Assembly (NCBI GenBank): GCA_902793405.1
Contig: CADBDH010000010.1
Span: 1-64,000 of the forward strand
Length of the DNA: 64,000 bases
From: an uncultured Bacteroidales bacterium
Lineage (GTDB): Bacteria; Bacteroidota; Bacteroidia; Bacteroidales; Muribaculaceae
Reading direction: 5' to 3'
How positions within the stretch are numbered: the stretch's first letter is position 1; each line of letters begins with the position of its first letter. Position numbers and translations under genes: made by a program. Positions 24,778-34,300 of the stretch are shown here, one piece after another. Under the pieces are notes generated by a model that had not been told where the DNA came from, did no database searches, and saw nothing but the letters and a program-made list of their open reading frames with translations.

Positions 24778-27700
24778 TTAGTTAAAGATGTACTTAATAC
24801 CGATAGAAGCGTTCCAGCACTGACCGATGGCCTTGTTGGGAACGAAGGTCTTGGTGGCACCATGGATCGAGCTCGGAGTCGAGAAGGTGGCATAACCCTG
24901 AGCGTCAACGCCCTCATACTTGAGGATGCGGGCATCACGTCCACTGCCGATCTCGGGGTTGAGGTACTTGCTCACACCCCAGCTCGAGTTGAAGAAGTTG
25001 AGCACGTTCTTCACATCGAAGAGCAGCTGCAGGGTGTGCTTGGCACCGCACACGTTCACCGAGAAGTCATGCTTGTAGCTCAAGTCGATGCGATGAACCC
25101 AGGGGCTGTAATGGCTGTAAGGCTCTGCATACTCGCCCTGATGCTTCTTCAGGTAGCTGTTGGCATGTACATAGTCCATGAAGCGGGTCTTGTCACCCTC
25201 GCTCACGAAGCGGAACTCGCGGTTAGCAACCTGTTCATCGGTAGGAATGTATATGGCGTCGTAGTTGAAGCCATCATCATTCATGTCATTGGCCGTCTCA
25301 TAATGGATATTGCTACCGCCACGCCAAGTCTCATAGATCAGGCCATAGTGGTTACCACTGCGGTCGTGACCCGTAGCTGACAGGATGAAACGATCAGGAG
25401 TCACATACTGCGAATTGTGCAGTTTCATGTAGTTAGGACCTTCAACAGAAGGAATATATGTAAATGCGCTCGATGCATCCGAGCCAGGCATACCTGTCAA
25501 TTCCTTGTTCACAGTGTGGGTGTAGGCAGCCATCAAGCTCAACCAGTCAGTGGGATCAGCATTCAAGGTGATATTAGCAATCCAGCCGTAGCCCTTACTG
25601 GTGTTACTCAGCATATAAGCGGCCTTGCCCATGCGGAAACCGGCAGGATAGATAGGACGGTTGTCAGCACCATTATAGCGAGCGAAGCCAGCCACGCTGG
25701 GGATACTCCAGTCACTAATACATGCAGCATTGATGTTCTTGTTAAAGATACCCTCTATAGTCACAGTGAAGGGGAACGAAACGGGCACGTTGTAGTCAAC
25801 AGCCAACGAGGTCTTCCAGACCATCGGCATCTTGAACTTGGGATCAACAGCAGCAATCTGCGAGGGAACGGTACCCATATCGGGATTCACTTCCTTTGGA
25901 TAACCCATGCTGATGAGTTTATCGCGCAGTGCAGCAATAGTCGGTTTGCCATCAGCATCTACTACCAAACCGCCAGCAAATTGGCTCATGTCGCTATTAA
26001 GATCGGTGAGATTAGCCTGATACTGTACCAGACCGCCGTTGGTGGGCATGTTGGTGAAGAACACCAGAGGCAGACGGCCCGAGAACAGACCCGTACCACC
26101 ACGAACCCTCAGGGCCTTGTTGCCGAATACATCCCAGTTAAAGCCCAAGCGGGGCTGCACAATCAGGTTGCTGCTCGGCCACTTGCCGGTGTCGATATGG
26201 CGAACATTGCCGTCATTGTCATAATAGTCGAGGGCCAGGATAGCGTTGTTGGTAATCAGGTCACCATTGTTGAAGAACAGACCGTCAAGACGCAGACCGT
26301 AGGTCAGCTTGAAGTTCTTGGTGACGTTCCACTCGTCCTGTGCATAGATACCGGCCTTGTTGAACTGCACGCGTGCAGCAGGCTTGGTCTCGCTGCCGTA
26401 ACCGTAGGTCAAGCAAACAACCTCGGGAGCAGCACCGTTGATAAAGTCGTCAACGCTATTGTAACGGTAGTAACCGGTACCATTACGCATGTACTGGTTG
26501 TCGGCCATCTGATGCTCAAAGCTCAGACCACCCATGATCTTGTGGTTACCGTAGTACCAGGTCACGTCGTCACGCAGGTTCCAAATGGTGTTGTGAACAG
26601 CGTTGTTCCAGGTAAAGAGCTCATAACCCAGAGCCATGTAGTTGTCATTAACACCGTTTTCATCAGGCATTGTGATGTCGATGAAGGGGAACTCGCTCGA
26701 GTTGCTGGCGCGGACGTCATCAAGCTTGGAGAGGGTGGCCAGGAACTGGTTCGACAGGTTGTCGCTCAGACGGCTATTCAGGTCAAATGAGAAGGAGTGT
26801 ACCAGGTTGTCCATGCCATACATCGAGTTGGCAAAAGAGAAGGACTTCTGGGATACACGGGCTGTAGGCAAACGCTTGGAACTCGGATCCATTGATGTAG
26901 CGTTTGGATTGCTCCAATAACGATTCTTCGTATAATTGTAACGCAGGGCCAGGTGATGGTCATGGTTGATGTTCCAGTCCAAGCGGGCGAGAATCTTATA
27001 GTTGTTCTCGTCGGCGGGGAAGTTGGTCCATGAACCCGTGTCATAACCATATTTGCTCTTCACGAAGTTGCTCACGCGCTCCAGGTCGGCGAGCGAGGTG
27101 CGAGAGATGTACTGGTCGGGAACAGCAACACCATCGGACGAAGCGCGCCACATGTTCACGATGGTGGGTTGCTTGGTCATTTCACCGTTCACAAAGAAGA
27201 ACAGCTTGTCCTTGATGATCGGGCCGCCGATGGTGGCACCGTAGGTGGTCACCTTGAATTTCTCGCGGGCCTGACCAATCTGGGTACGCTCAACAGCGTC
27301 ACCACGCATGTTCTCGTTGCGGTGGAAGATATAGGCACTGCCGCGGAACTTATTGGTACCGCTCTTGGTTACAGCGTTCACACCACCACCGATGAAGTTG
27401 GTCTGACGAACGTCGTAGGGCGAAATCACTACCTGCATCTCCTCGATAGCCTCGATGCTGATGGGGTTGCCACCACCAGGCAGGTTGTCGCTCAGACCGA
27501 AGTTGTTGTTAAAGTTGGCACCATCAACGGTGAAGTTGGCGGTACGGCCATCGGTACCGGCAAAGCTCATGCCGTTACCGCCGTAGGGCGACAGACGGGT
27601 AATGTCGGTCAAACTGCGGGATACCGTGGGCAGGTTGGTGATCTGGGTGCTGTTGATGTTGGTTGCAGCACCGGTTTTCTCAGCCCTGAACTTGGTGGCA

Positions 27701-28071
27701 GCGGCAGTAACAACTACCTCGCCGAGGGCGTTAGCATCAACACTCAGATCAAAGTCAAGATTGGAGGTCTCGGCCAGCTGCAAGGTCACGCCTTCAATGC
27801 TGCGGGGCTCGTAGCCGATGTAGGACACGCTAACGGTGTAAGGGCCACCGGGACGCATACCCTGGATGGTGTAACGGCCATCCATGTTGGTCACGGCGTT
27901 GTACTTGGTGCCCGAGGGCGTGTGCAGAGCAGTGATTGTTGCACCAATCATAGCCTGCTTGTTCTCATCGGTCACAACACCGGACAGTGCCGAAGTCGTC
28001 ACCTGAGCACTCGACGACAATGCTACAAGGAACATTGCCACCAAAGCCAAAAGCTTAACTGTTCTCAACAT
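24778..28071 (-). CDS. TonB-dependent receptor, Oar-like
   Basis: 1097 residues. Signal peptide to about 22, then a carboxypeptidase-regulatory-like domain (LSGVVTDENKQAMIGATITAL), a plug domain with VDGANFNNNFG and GGGVNAVTKSGTN, and a long C-terminal barrel ending GIKYIFN. Unlike SusC proteins it has no SusD partner; the next gene is a BACON/OB-fold lipoprotein. The GGVNAVTKSGTNKFRGSAY stretch and the overall style match Oar-like receptors, which transport or secrete poorly known substrates using TonB energy. A long structured leader (about 250 nt) precedes it. Confidence 0.9.
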   Translation of the reverse strand: MLRTVKLLALVAMFLVALSSSAQVTTSALSGVVTDENKQAMIGATITALHTPSGTKYNAVTNMDGRYTIQGMRPGGPYTVSVSYIGYEPRSIEGVTLQLAETSNLDFDLSVDANALGEVVVTAAATKFRAEKTGAATNINSTQITNLPTVSRSLTDITRLSPYGGNGMSFAGTDGRTANFTVDGANFNNNFGLSDNLPGGGNPISIEAIEEMQVVISPYDVRQTNFIGGGVNAVTKSGTNKFRGSAYIFHRNENMRGDAVERTQIGQAREKFKVTTYGATIGGPIIKDKLFFFVNGEMTKQPTIVNMWRASSDGVAVPDQYISRTSLADLERVSNFVKSKYGYDTGSWTNFPADENNYKILARLDWNINHDHHLALRYNYTKNRYWSNPNATSMDPSSKRLPTARVSQKSFSFANSMYGMDNLVHSFSFDLNSRLSDNLSNQFLATLSKLDDVRASNSSEFPFIDITMPDENGVNDNYMALGYELFTWNNAVHNTIWNLRDDVTWYYGNHKIMGGLSFEHQMADNQYMRNGTGYYRYNSVDDFINGAAPEVVCLTYGYGSETKPAARVQFNKAGIYAQDEWNVTKNFKLTYGLRLDGLFFNNGDLITNNAILALDYYDNDGNVRHIDTGKWPSSNLIVQPRLGFNWDVFGNKALRVRGGTGLFSGRLPLVFFTNMPTNGGLVQYQANLTDLNSDMSQFAGGLVVDADGKPTIAALRDKLISMGYPKEVNPDMGTVPSQIAAVDPKFKMPMVWKTSLAVDYNVPVSFPFTVTIEGIFNKNINAACISDWSIPSVAGFARYNGADNRPIYPAGFRMGKAAYMLSNTSKGYGWIANITLNADPTDWLSLMAAYTHTVNKELTGMPGSDASSAFTYIPSVEGPNYMKLHNSQYVTPDRFILSATGHDRSGNHYGLIYETWRGGSNIHYETANDMNDDGFNYDAIYIPTDEQVANREFRFVSEGDKTRFMDYVHANSYLKKHQGEYAEPYSHYSPWVHRIDLSYKHDFSVNVCGAKHTLQLLFDVKNVLNFFNSSWGVSKYLNPEIGSGRDARILKYEGVDAQGYATFSTPSSIHGATKTFVPNKAIGQCWNASIGIKYIFN

Positions 28072-28152
28072 AAAAGTAAGTAGTTTTTAATGAATGAATA
28101 ACTAGTAATTATTAAATATTTGGTTGATTAAACTATCATTTATAAAAGAGTT

Positions 28153-28193
28153 CGCGCCACATTAGCGGTACTATTCCCGTCTAATCTGGCGCG
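28153..28193. promoter_or_regulatory. Structured leader hairpin of the TonB receptor
   Basis: CGCGCCACATTAGCGG pairs with CCCGTCTAATCTGGCGCG (one mismatch, small bulges), giving about 15 pairs. It sits between the receptor's -7 box and start codon, without a T tract, so it may affect translation or stability. It does not match a riboswitch class that I know. Confidence 0.5.
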
Positions 28194-28322
28194 TTTGTCG
28201 CTGGACCCCCTCTCTTGCAGCGGGTTATGGAATTGGCTTGCCGCCTCTCCGCTACAAGTTATCTTGAAAGGTATGCCCAAAGAATAAACTGACATTCTAA
28301 TCTAAAGCCCTTAATTCGGGTG

Positions 28323-28330
28323 CAAAGTTA
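28323..28330 (-). promoter_or_regulatory. -7 box of the TonB receptor operon
   Basis: Minus-strand TAACTTTG, implying a ~245-nt leader. No clear -33. The A+T-rich sequence 28331-28425 has no gene. Confidence 0.55.
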
Positions 28331-28425
28331 GGCATTTTTTTCATCATGGGCACGATATTTCGAGGGATTTTTTCAACAATTTCTTTTTGAGTCTTTAAAT
28401 GCCTCATTATCAATATCATATATCA

Positions 28426-28460
28426 GTAAAGCCTTATCCCTTTCAGGCATGAGGCTTTAC
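28426..28460 (-). terminator. Hairpin after the OB-fold/dockerin gene
   Basis: GTAAAGCCT (28426-28434) and AGGCTTTAC (28452-28460) pair perfectly just after the minus-strand stop at 28474. The T tract is poor. Confidence 0.55.
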
Positions 28461-28473
28461 CGGTTTATATTAT

Positions 28474-30354
28474 TCACAGTGTCGCTGTCAAGATAATGTC
28501 CAGGACGCAGTTCACGTCGGCAATGTTTACCTCGCCATCACTATTCACGTCTGCCCGACTACCCGAAGTGTCATCGCTAGTCAAGATGACACTGATAATC
28601 TCATTCACGTCAGCGATATTCACGTCATCGTCTCCGTTCACGTCGCCTTTTGCCACATGCTTCCTGAACTCGATGGGAAACACATTCCAGCTGGTAGAAT
28701 AATAGAAGGCGCCGAAGCAGACCACATCATAAGGTATGGTTGTGTCCTCGGGGTAAGTGATATTAAACATGTTGTGGAGCGTCAGTTTGTAGCCTGTTTC
28801 CATATCCTTGAGCTGATTGGAAGAGTAGCGATAAACGCCCTGCAACACGATGTAATGGTGCAACAACCCGTCATCGACATCGGCAATCGTGGCTGGAGTG
28901 GGCTTGACCGGCTCACCATGGGCAGCAACAGTCCACCTGCCGACGGGCATCACCTGCTTGGCATAATACGGGTAATACATGTGCGGGGGTGTGAGATTCT
29001 CATTTGACCAGCGGGCAAGGGCATTGACGATAATGTCGCCGTTCTCGAAGGTCTTCTCCTGGTCACCATAAATCAACGTTTCGTCGCCCACGCAATCGCG
29101 CACATACAGATAGGCGCCATTCTGATAAATAGCGGTCAGCGGTTCAACAATACGCACAACCTGGCCACTCGGGCACTCCAGCAATTCGGCTATCGTACGC
29201 ACTTCGGCCGTGTCGTTCGGCAAAATCGGCAACAGGCGGTACTCTATCCGCCCATTGGACATCTCATGGCTGCCCACGATTCCCTGCAGCACATCATAGT
29301 GGCCCTCGCTCAACTCCTGCTCAAAGGTGTTGTTGCCACGGCAGGTGTTGCCATGGGCATCGGTGAGCACAAAATCCGCCCCATCCAGGCCACTGACGGT
29401 AACATCATGCAACGCCACCATGTGAGCCCAATGCTCATGGTTCAGGTCGGTGAGCTGGATTTCTTCGGGCTCTACCGTCTCATGATCGGGCAACGTGGCC
29501 CGCATGTTCTTGGGGTTTTTCAGCAGCACCTCGCCATCGGCCATGGTCTTGTTGACATAAATCTCAGGGGGAATGACATCTCCCGTACTGTAAGTCCGTT
29601 CGGTCGGGCCATAGAGCAGCCCATAGCCCGTGCGGTCCTTGACATACAGATAGTCCCCATGCTGGTACAGTACCGTCGTATTAAAGCGTAACCTCACCTC
29701 GGTATTATCGGCCAGGCCACTGTAATCATAGCCCAGCCCATAATAGAAAATGTTGCGGCTCAGGTAAACCGTGTTGTCATCGACCACAAAGACATACCAG
29801 TCTTCAGGATCCGATTCCTCATATTCATAGCCCACGACCATCGGAAACATAAATTCCTGATAAACGTTGACCGTGTTGCCTGCAGCATCCCTCAATATCC
29901 TATCCATCTCATTGAGAACCACATTGCGCAGCACAACAAAATGCCCCAGCAGGCTGTAGTCAATCTGGTTGATGGTCACTTCCTCGGCTAGGGGTTGATT
30001 GACATAATCGGCTTTCACAATGCCCGACACATCTTTCAGTTCGGCCATTCCAAAGCCATTACTGCCCCCCACGGTTGCGGTATAACCGGCTTGAATCACA
30101 TCACCGTCAATTAGTCCAATACGGACATTCAATGCCGCATAGCCGGTTTCATCTTTCACAAAGGTCACAAAATAATCATCGTAAAGCACAGTGGCATCAT
30201 AGCCCAGAGTGACCTGGGTACCGTTCGGCAAACTGCTGATATCACCCAAGCCGTACACTGGGCCATCATCTCCGGCAGGCGCAGGAGCCATCCCGGTTGC
30301 ACTGGCATAACCCGCTACCACACACATCACAAACAAAAGTAGAAACCTATTCAT
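28474..30354 (-). CDS. Secreted OB-fold-like repeat protein with C-terminal dockerin
   Basis: 626 residues from the ATG at 30354 (MNRFLLLFVMCVVAGYASA, signal peptide); an upstream in-frame start adds 14 residues with no export signal. At least three OB-like modules recur (GTQVTLGYDATVLYDDYFV, NTEVRLRFNTTVLYQHGDYL, GQVVRIVEPLTAIYQNGAYL), each followed by VKDxTGY/VRDCVG and a loop ending GDxI. The C terminus has two dockerin-like repeats (GDVNGDDDVNIADVNEI, DVNSDGEVNIADVNCV). The OB modules resemble those in the 23237-24754 lipoprotein. Promoter is a perfect match. Function unknown. Confidence 0.8.
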   Translation of the reverse strand: MNRFLLLFVMCVVAGYASATGMAPAPAGDDGPVYGLGDISSLPNGTQVTLGYDATVLYDDYFVTFVKDETGYAALNVRIGLIDGDVIQAGYTATVGGSNGFGMAELKDVSGIVKADYVNQPLAEEVTINQIDYSLLGHFVVLRNVVLNEMDRILRDAAGNTVNVYQEFMFPMVVGYEYEESDPEDWYVFVVDDNTVYLSRNIFYYGLGYDYSGLADNTEVRLRFNTTVLYQHGDYLYVKDRTGYGLLYGPTERTYSTGDVIPPEIYVNKTMADGEVLLKNPKNMRATLPDHETVEPEEIQLTDLNHEHWAHMVALHDVTVSGLDGADFVLTDAHGNTCRGNNTFEQELSEGHYDVLQGIVGSHEMSNGRIEYRLLPILPNDTAEVRTIAELLECPSGQVVRIVEPLTAIYQNGAYLYVRDCVGDETLIYGDQEKTFENGDIIVNALARWSNENLTPPHMYYPYYAKQVMPVGRWTVAAHGEPVKPTPATIADVDDGLLHHYIVLQGVYRYSSNQLKDMETGYKLTLHNMFNITYPEDTTIPYDVVCFGAFYYSTSWNVFPIEFRKHVAKGDVNGDDDVNIADVNEIISVILTSDDTSGSRADVNSDGEVNIADVNCVLDIILTATL

Positions 30355-30550
30355 AAAACAACACACATTAAGGGTACCTAACAAACCGTGCTGCACCTAC
30401 CGGGTTATCCCGATGAACGCAGCACAGCATTTATCTAAATAAACTTTTTTCCTTGACCGTTGCGGCACACTTGCTGCAAGACTGCCACAAGTGACCAATA
30501 ACGGCAATATGAATACTTTTTCTCTCATTACTATCAGTAAATCATGTTTG

Positions 30551-30581
30551 CAAAGTTACTCATTTTCAATCATTCAGCAAA
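30551..30581 (-). promoter_or_regulatory. Promoter of the OB-fold/dockerin gene
   Basis: Minus-strand TTTG (30581-30578), 19 bases, TAACTTTG (30558-30551). The -33 TTTG is made from the end of the ruvC terminator's T tract. The leader is about 190 nt; 30355-30543 shows no other feature. Confidence 0.85.
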
Positions 30582-30615
30582 AAAAAGAATGGCAAAAGAA
30601 TCGACATTGCCATTC
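30579..30615 (-). terminator. ruvC terminator
   Basis: Minus strand GAATGGCAA and TTGCCATTC pair perfectly around an 11-base loop, followed by T8. It overlaps the -33 element of the next gene. Confidence 0.88.
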
Positions 30616-30660
30616 GTTTAACGTTTTTTTAGCCTTGCCTTACACCTGGAAGACGAGTGC

Positions 30661-31227
30661 TCACTTTTTCACCCTGTCGGGGTGTTGAGCGATGAAGGAT
30701 TTCCAGGACTTGGCGCCCTTGGTACTGAAGGGCTTGTTGCGCTCGTAGAAGTGGCACAGGGCGGCCGCGAGGGCATCGGTAGCGTCGAGCAGTGCGGGCA
30801 TCTGCGCCTCGTCGATGCCTAGCGTGCGCTGCAGCATCATGGCCACCTGTTCCTTGCTGGCGGCGCCATTGCCCGTAATGGCCATCTTGATTTTGCGGGG
30901 CTCATACTCGGAGATGGGAATCTCGCGGTTCAGGGCGGCGACCATCGCCACGCCCTGGGCCCGGCCCAACTTGAGCATCGACTGCACATTCTTGCCGTAG
31001 AACGGCGCCTCGATGGCCATCTCGTCGGGCAGATACTCGGCAATGACACCGCTCACGCGCTCGTAGATGTGCCGCAGCCGCAGGTAATGGTCCTCCATGC
31101 GGTTGAGCTGCAGCACGCCCATGACGATGAGCTCGGGTTTCTTGCCCTTCACACCCAGCAGGGCATAACCCATGACATTGGTGCCCGGGTCAATACCGAT
31201 GATAATATTATCGTACTGTTTCTCCAT
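30661..31227 (-). CDS. ruvC: Holliday junction resolvase RuvC
   Basis: 188 residues. It cuts four-way DNA junctions made by RuvAB during recombination repair. The RNase H-like active site is intact: Asp13 (GIDPGT), Glu73 ([10 protein letters not shown]) and the C-terminal [27 protein letters not shown] and [22 protein letters not shown] are also typical. Its own -7 box and terminator make it a single-gene unit; ruvA and ruvB are not near. Confidence 0.97.
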   Translation of the reverse strand: MEKQYDNIIIGIDPGTNVMGYALLGVKGKKPELIVMGVLQLNRMEDHYLRLRHIYERVSGVIAEYLPDEMAIEAPFYGKNVQSMLKLGRAQGVAMVAALNREIPISEYEPRKIKMAITGNGAASKEQVAMMLQRTLGIDEAQMPALLDATDALAAALCHFYERNKPFSTKGAKSWKSFIAQHPDRVKK

Positions 31228-31240
31228 CGTTTCTCGACTG

Positions 31241-31248
31241 CAAAGGTA
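31241..31248 (-). promoter_or_regulatory. -7 box of ruvC
   Basis: Minus-strand TACCTTTG 14 bases before the ATG; the leader is very short. Confidence 0.6.
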
Positions 31249-31253
31249 ATGAA

Positions 31254-31368
31254 AAGTTTAGAGTTCAGAGTAGAGTGCGGCGGGTGTTTTTGTCTTGCGA
31301 GCCGCACAATCCCCTACTCTAAACTCTAAACCTTAGACCCTAGACCCTAAACTCTAGACCCTAGACCT
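31254..31368. repeat. Heptameric repeat array, ACYCTAR
   Basis: Units such as ACTCTAA, ACCTTAG, ACCCTAG and ACTCTAG, seven bases apart, at 31315-31366, with a shorter opposite-facing set (AGTTTAG, AGTTCAG, AGTAGAG) at 31255-31275. Between ruvC and the amylase gene. Its sense is opposite to that of most other arrays. Confidence 0.75.
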
Positions 31369-31392
31369 CCAGTTGAGCTCAAGCTCAACTGG
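31369..31392. repeat. Perfect 11-bp inverted repeat after the amylase gene
   Basis: CCAGTTGAGCT and AGCTCAACTGG with only CA between. It lies five bases past the minus-strand stop of the amylase; no T tract, so perhaps an RNA 3'-end stabiliser or cruciform. Confidence 0.6.
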
Positions 31393-31397
31393 AATCC

Positions 31398-34300
31398 TTA
31401 CCATACTCCAGACAGCAGATAGTCAACCAGCTCGGTAACGTCGCTGATGTTGATTTCGCCGTCGAGGTCACAGTCAGCATTATCGAGGCTCAGAGCTGAT
31501 GCATTGCCTGTCAACAGGTAGTCAATCAGCACGGCCACGTCGCTGATGTTGATTTCGCCGTCCTTGTCCGCGTCACCGCGCAAGATAGTCACGGGCTCGG
31601 TCCACTTGTCCACGACCAGGATACCGCCCTCGAGATACAACGTCAGGTTGTACTTGCCGGTAGGAATCCTGAAGGAGTTGGTTCCTGCAATCACAGCCAG
31701 CTCGGTGCCCAAGCGGGCCTCGTTGATGAGGTAGTTGTTGCTGGTAGCGCCCATGCGGTCGCCGGCGATCTCGTCCCACGAGTTGCCCAGCGCCTTGGTG
31801 AAGCTGAAGTAGCTGTAACCGCCGTAGGGATCCACAAAGTCGATGGTTGCCGTGTACTTCTCGCCATTGGTGGTCGTCATCTCGTAACCGTTGCTGGGTG
31901 ACCAGCTGGCGGAGTTGATGTTACCCAGTACATATACCTTGCCGAAACCGGCTGCTCCGGTACCGGCATACTTCTCGGTCACGTCAACATAGGTGTCGGC
32001 AGCGCTGTACTTGTAGGTCGACAGGTCGCTGTTGGGATAGATAAAGAACGCGTCGCGCGTCACATTGATGGCCGACGTCTGGTTCTCGAAGCCAAATTCT
32101 CCATTGTTGAAAATGACGTTCACCTCGTCGGCATCGGCATGCAGGCAGTACCACTCGATGTCGTTGATGGTCACCTTGTCGAGCGTGCTGATTTTCTTGC
32201 CAGGCCAGCTGTCGCCAGTCAGGCTCTCGTCACCGCTCCATGCCCACATATAGGCATTGTTCATCGAGGTCTTGACATAGATGTTGATGCCCGTGGTGGC
32301 GGCAGCGGTGATGGTATAGATGTAGCTCTCGACGTTCTCGACCTGGTTACCGTTGAGCACACCCACCTTGAGCGTGGTGTTCTCGGTAAAGGTCAGCGTG
32401 GTCGTAGCAGTGATGGTAGCGCTGCCGATGGTGGGCTCACTGCCGTCGGTGGTATAGACGAGCGTGGTGCCACTGGCGCTGGGAGCAACCGTGAGGGTCA
32501 CGCTGCCCACATAGTTGCCGGCGGCCTTGCTTACCACGGGATAGCCCAGGATGCGGCCATCCTTGCCCACGTGCTGCCAGTCGATGCCGTTGCTGATGTA
32601 CAGGTTGTAACCGTCACCGCCCTGAACCAGGGTGTAGCCCGAGGGTGCTCCGTTGAACACGGCGCCACCCACCTGCAGATACAGGTTGCCGCGGGTGCCT
32701 TCGGTCTCGAGGATGTAGCCACCGCTGCTCTCCTGCTGGGTGAGGATGTCGCTCTGGTTGTGGACGCCAGCGGCGCGGCGGGCCTTGATGCAGTTGTTGA
32801 TTTCCTGAGTGTAAGCCAGATAATGCTTGTAGAAGATACACGGCGTGCCGGGCATCGTCAGGATAAAGGCATTGGCGGGCATGATGTTGGTCTTCAGGCA
32901 GTCATAGTTGGTGTTTTGGCCCGTGTCGTGGTTGTCGACAAAGGTCACCGAGTAGCGCTGATAGTTCTTGTCGGCAGCCAGGCCCTTATCGTTGAGGGCG
33001 CTCCAGGTGCCGCCGCCAAAGGCGCTCTGCATCGGGTACTTCAGGGCGAAGTCAAACACGGCGGTCTGGATGCGGTCGTCCTGCTTGGTCTCGTTCAGCC
33101 ACCAGCGCAGGGTCTCGGCATTGCCGTCCCAATACTCGCCCACCGAGAAAGCGGGCTCGCTGGCCTTGTTGTACAGGCCCACATAGTAGCCTGAATAACC
33201 CTTACACATGTCGTAGCGGAAACCGTCATAACCCAACTCGTCGATGAGGTACTTCTGATAGGTCTTGACGTTCTTCTGCACATTGGCGCTGGTGTGGTCC
33301 AGGTCACGGCTGCCGTCAAAGTTCTCGCCCTCGTCGTTAGCACCGGTGGGGGCATAGCCCGAACCCGCGCACTCGTCGTTGCTGCAGATGTCGGCCAACG
33401 ACCAGGTCATGCTGTACTCCTCGCCAGTGACGGGGCCGGTAACGGTCTCGTTGGCGAAATCCACCCAACCGGTCTTGCCGCTCTTGTGGTTGATGACCAT
33501 GTCCATGAGCACGCTGGTGTTGCGGTTGTGGAAGGTGGTGATCATCTCACGCAGCTGAGACTCGGTGCCGAAACAGGTGTTGTGCTTCAGCCAATAGACG
33601 GGCATGTAGCCCATGCTCTGGGCGGTGCCGTTGGCATCGATGCTGCCCGAGTTGGGCACCCACACCACGTCAAAATACTGACCCAGTTCCTGGGCCTTCT
33701 CGGTCAAGGTGTTCCACTTGGTAGCCTTGTAGCTGTCCCAGTAGAAGCCCTGCAGCATCACGCCGCCGTACATCGACGGCCAGCCCTTGCCGGCAACAGG
33801 CGTGGAGCCACCCTCACGCGTGATGACACACGTCAAAGCGTTCACGTCGACGGTGATGTTATAGGTTCCTGCAGGAATACGGAATGAGATGTCCACATTA
33901 TCGCCAAAGGCATTCAAGGGAATGGTCTGGCCCAGTGTTGCCGAAGTCACCCAGTAGTTGCCCTCGCTCACGGGCGAGAGACGGTAGGGCAAAATGCCGT
34001 CCCAGTCATCGCTGCTGGTTGCCAGCTTGGTCGTGAACGAGAAGTAGCTCACGTTGGCATCCTCCTCCGACCACTCGCCATTGAAGGTCACCTGGGTGGT
34101 GAACACATTGCCGTCGGTAGTGCTCATCTCAACGCCCTGGCTCGGATTCCAGCTGTTGCCGTTGGCCTCGCCCAGGATGTACAGGTGTCCGGTCAAGGGA
34201 TTCACGGGCTCACCGCCCTCGTTGAAAACGAGGAAACGCTTGTTGATCGTGTCAAACTTGAAAGTGTAGCTCGAGCCATTGCCCGTGAAGTAGTAAGCGC

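Noticed and set aside
24778-28071. SusC of a SusCD pair
   Set aside because: The partner lipoprotein has BACON and OB domains and no SusD-like helical repeats; the barrel style is Oar-like.
28072-28330. Known riboswitch ahead of the TonB receptor
   Set aside because: The hairpin does not show conserved cobalamin, TPP or FMN motifs; only a generic structured leader is claimed.
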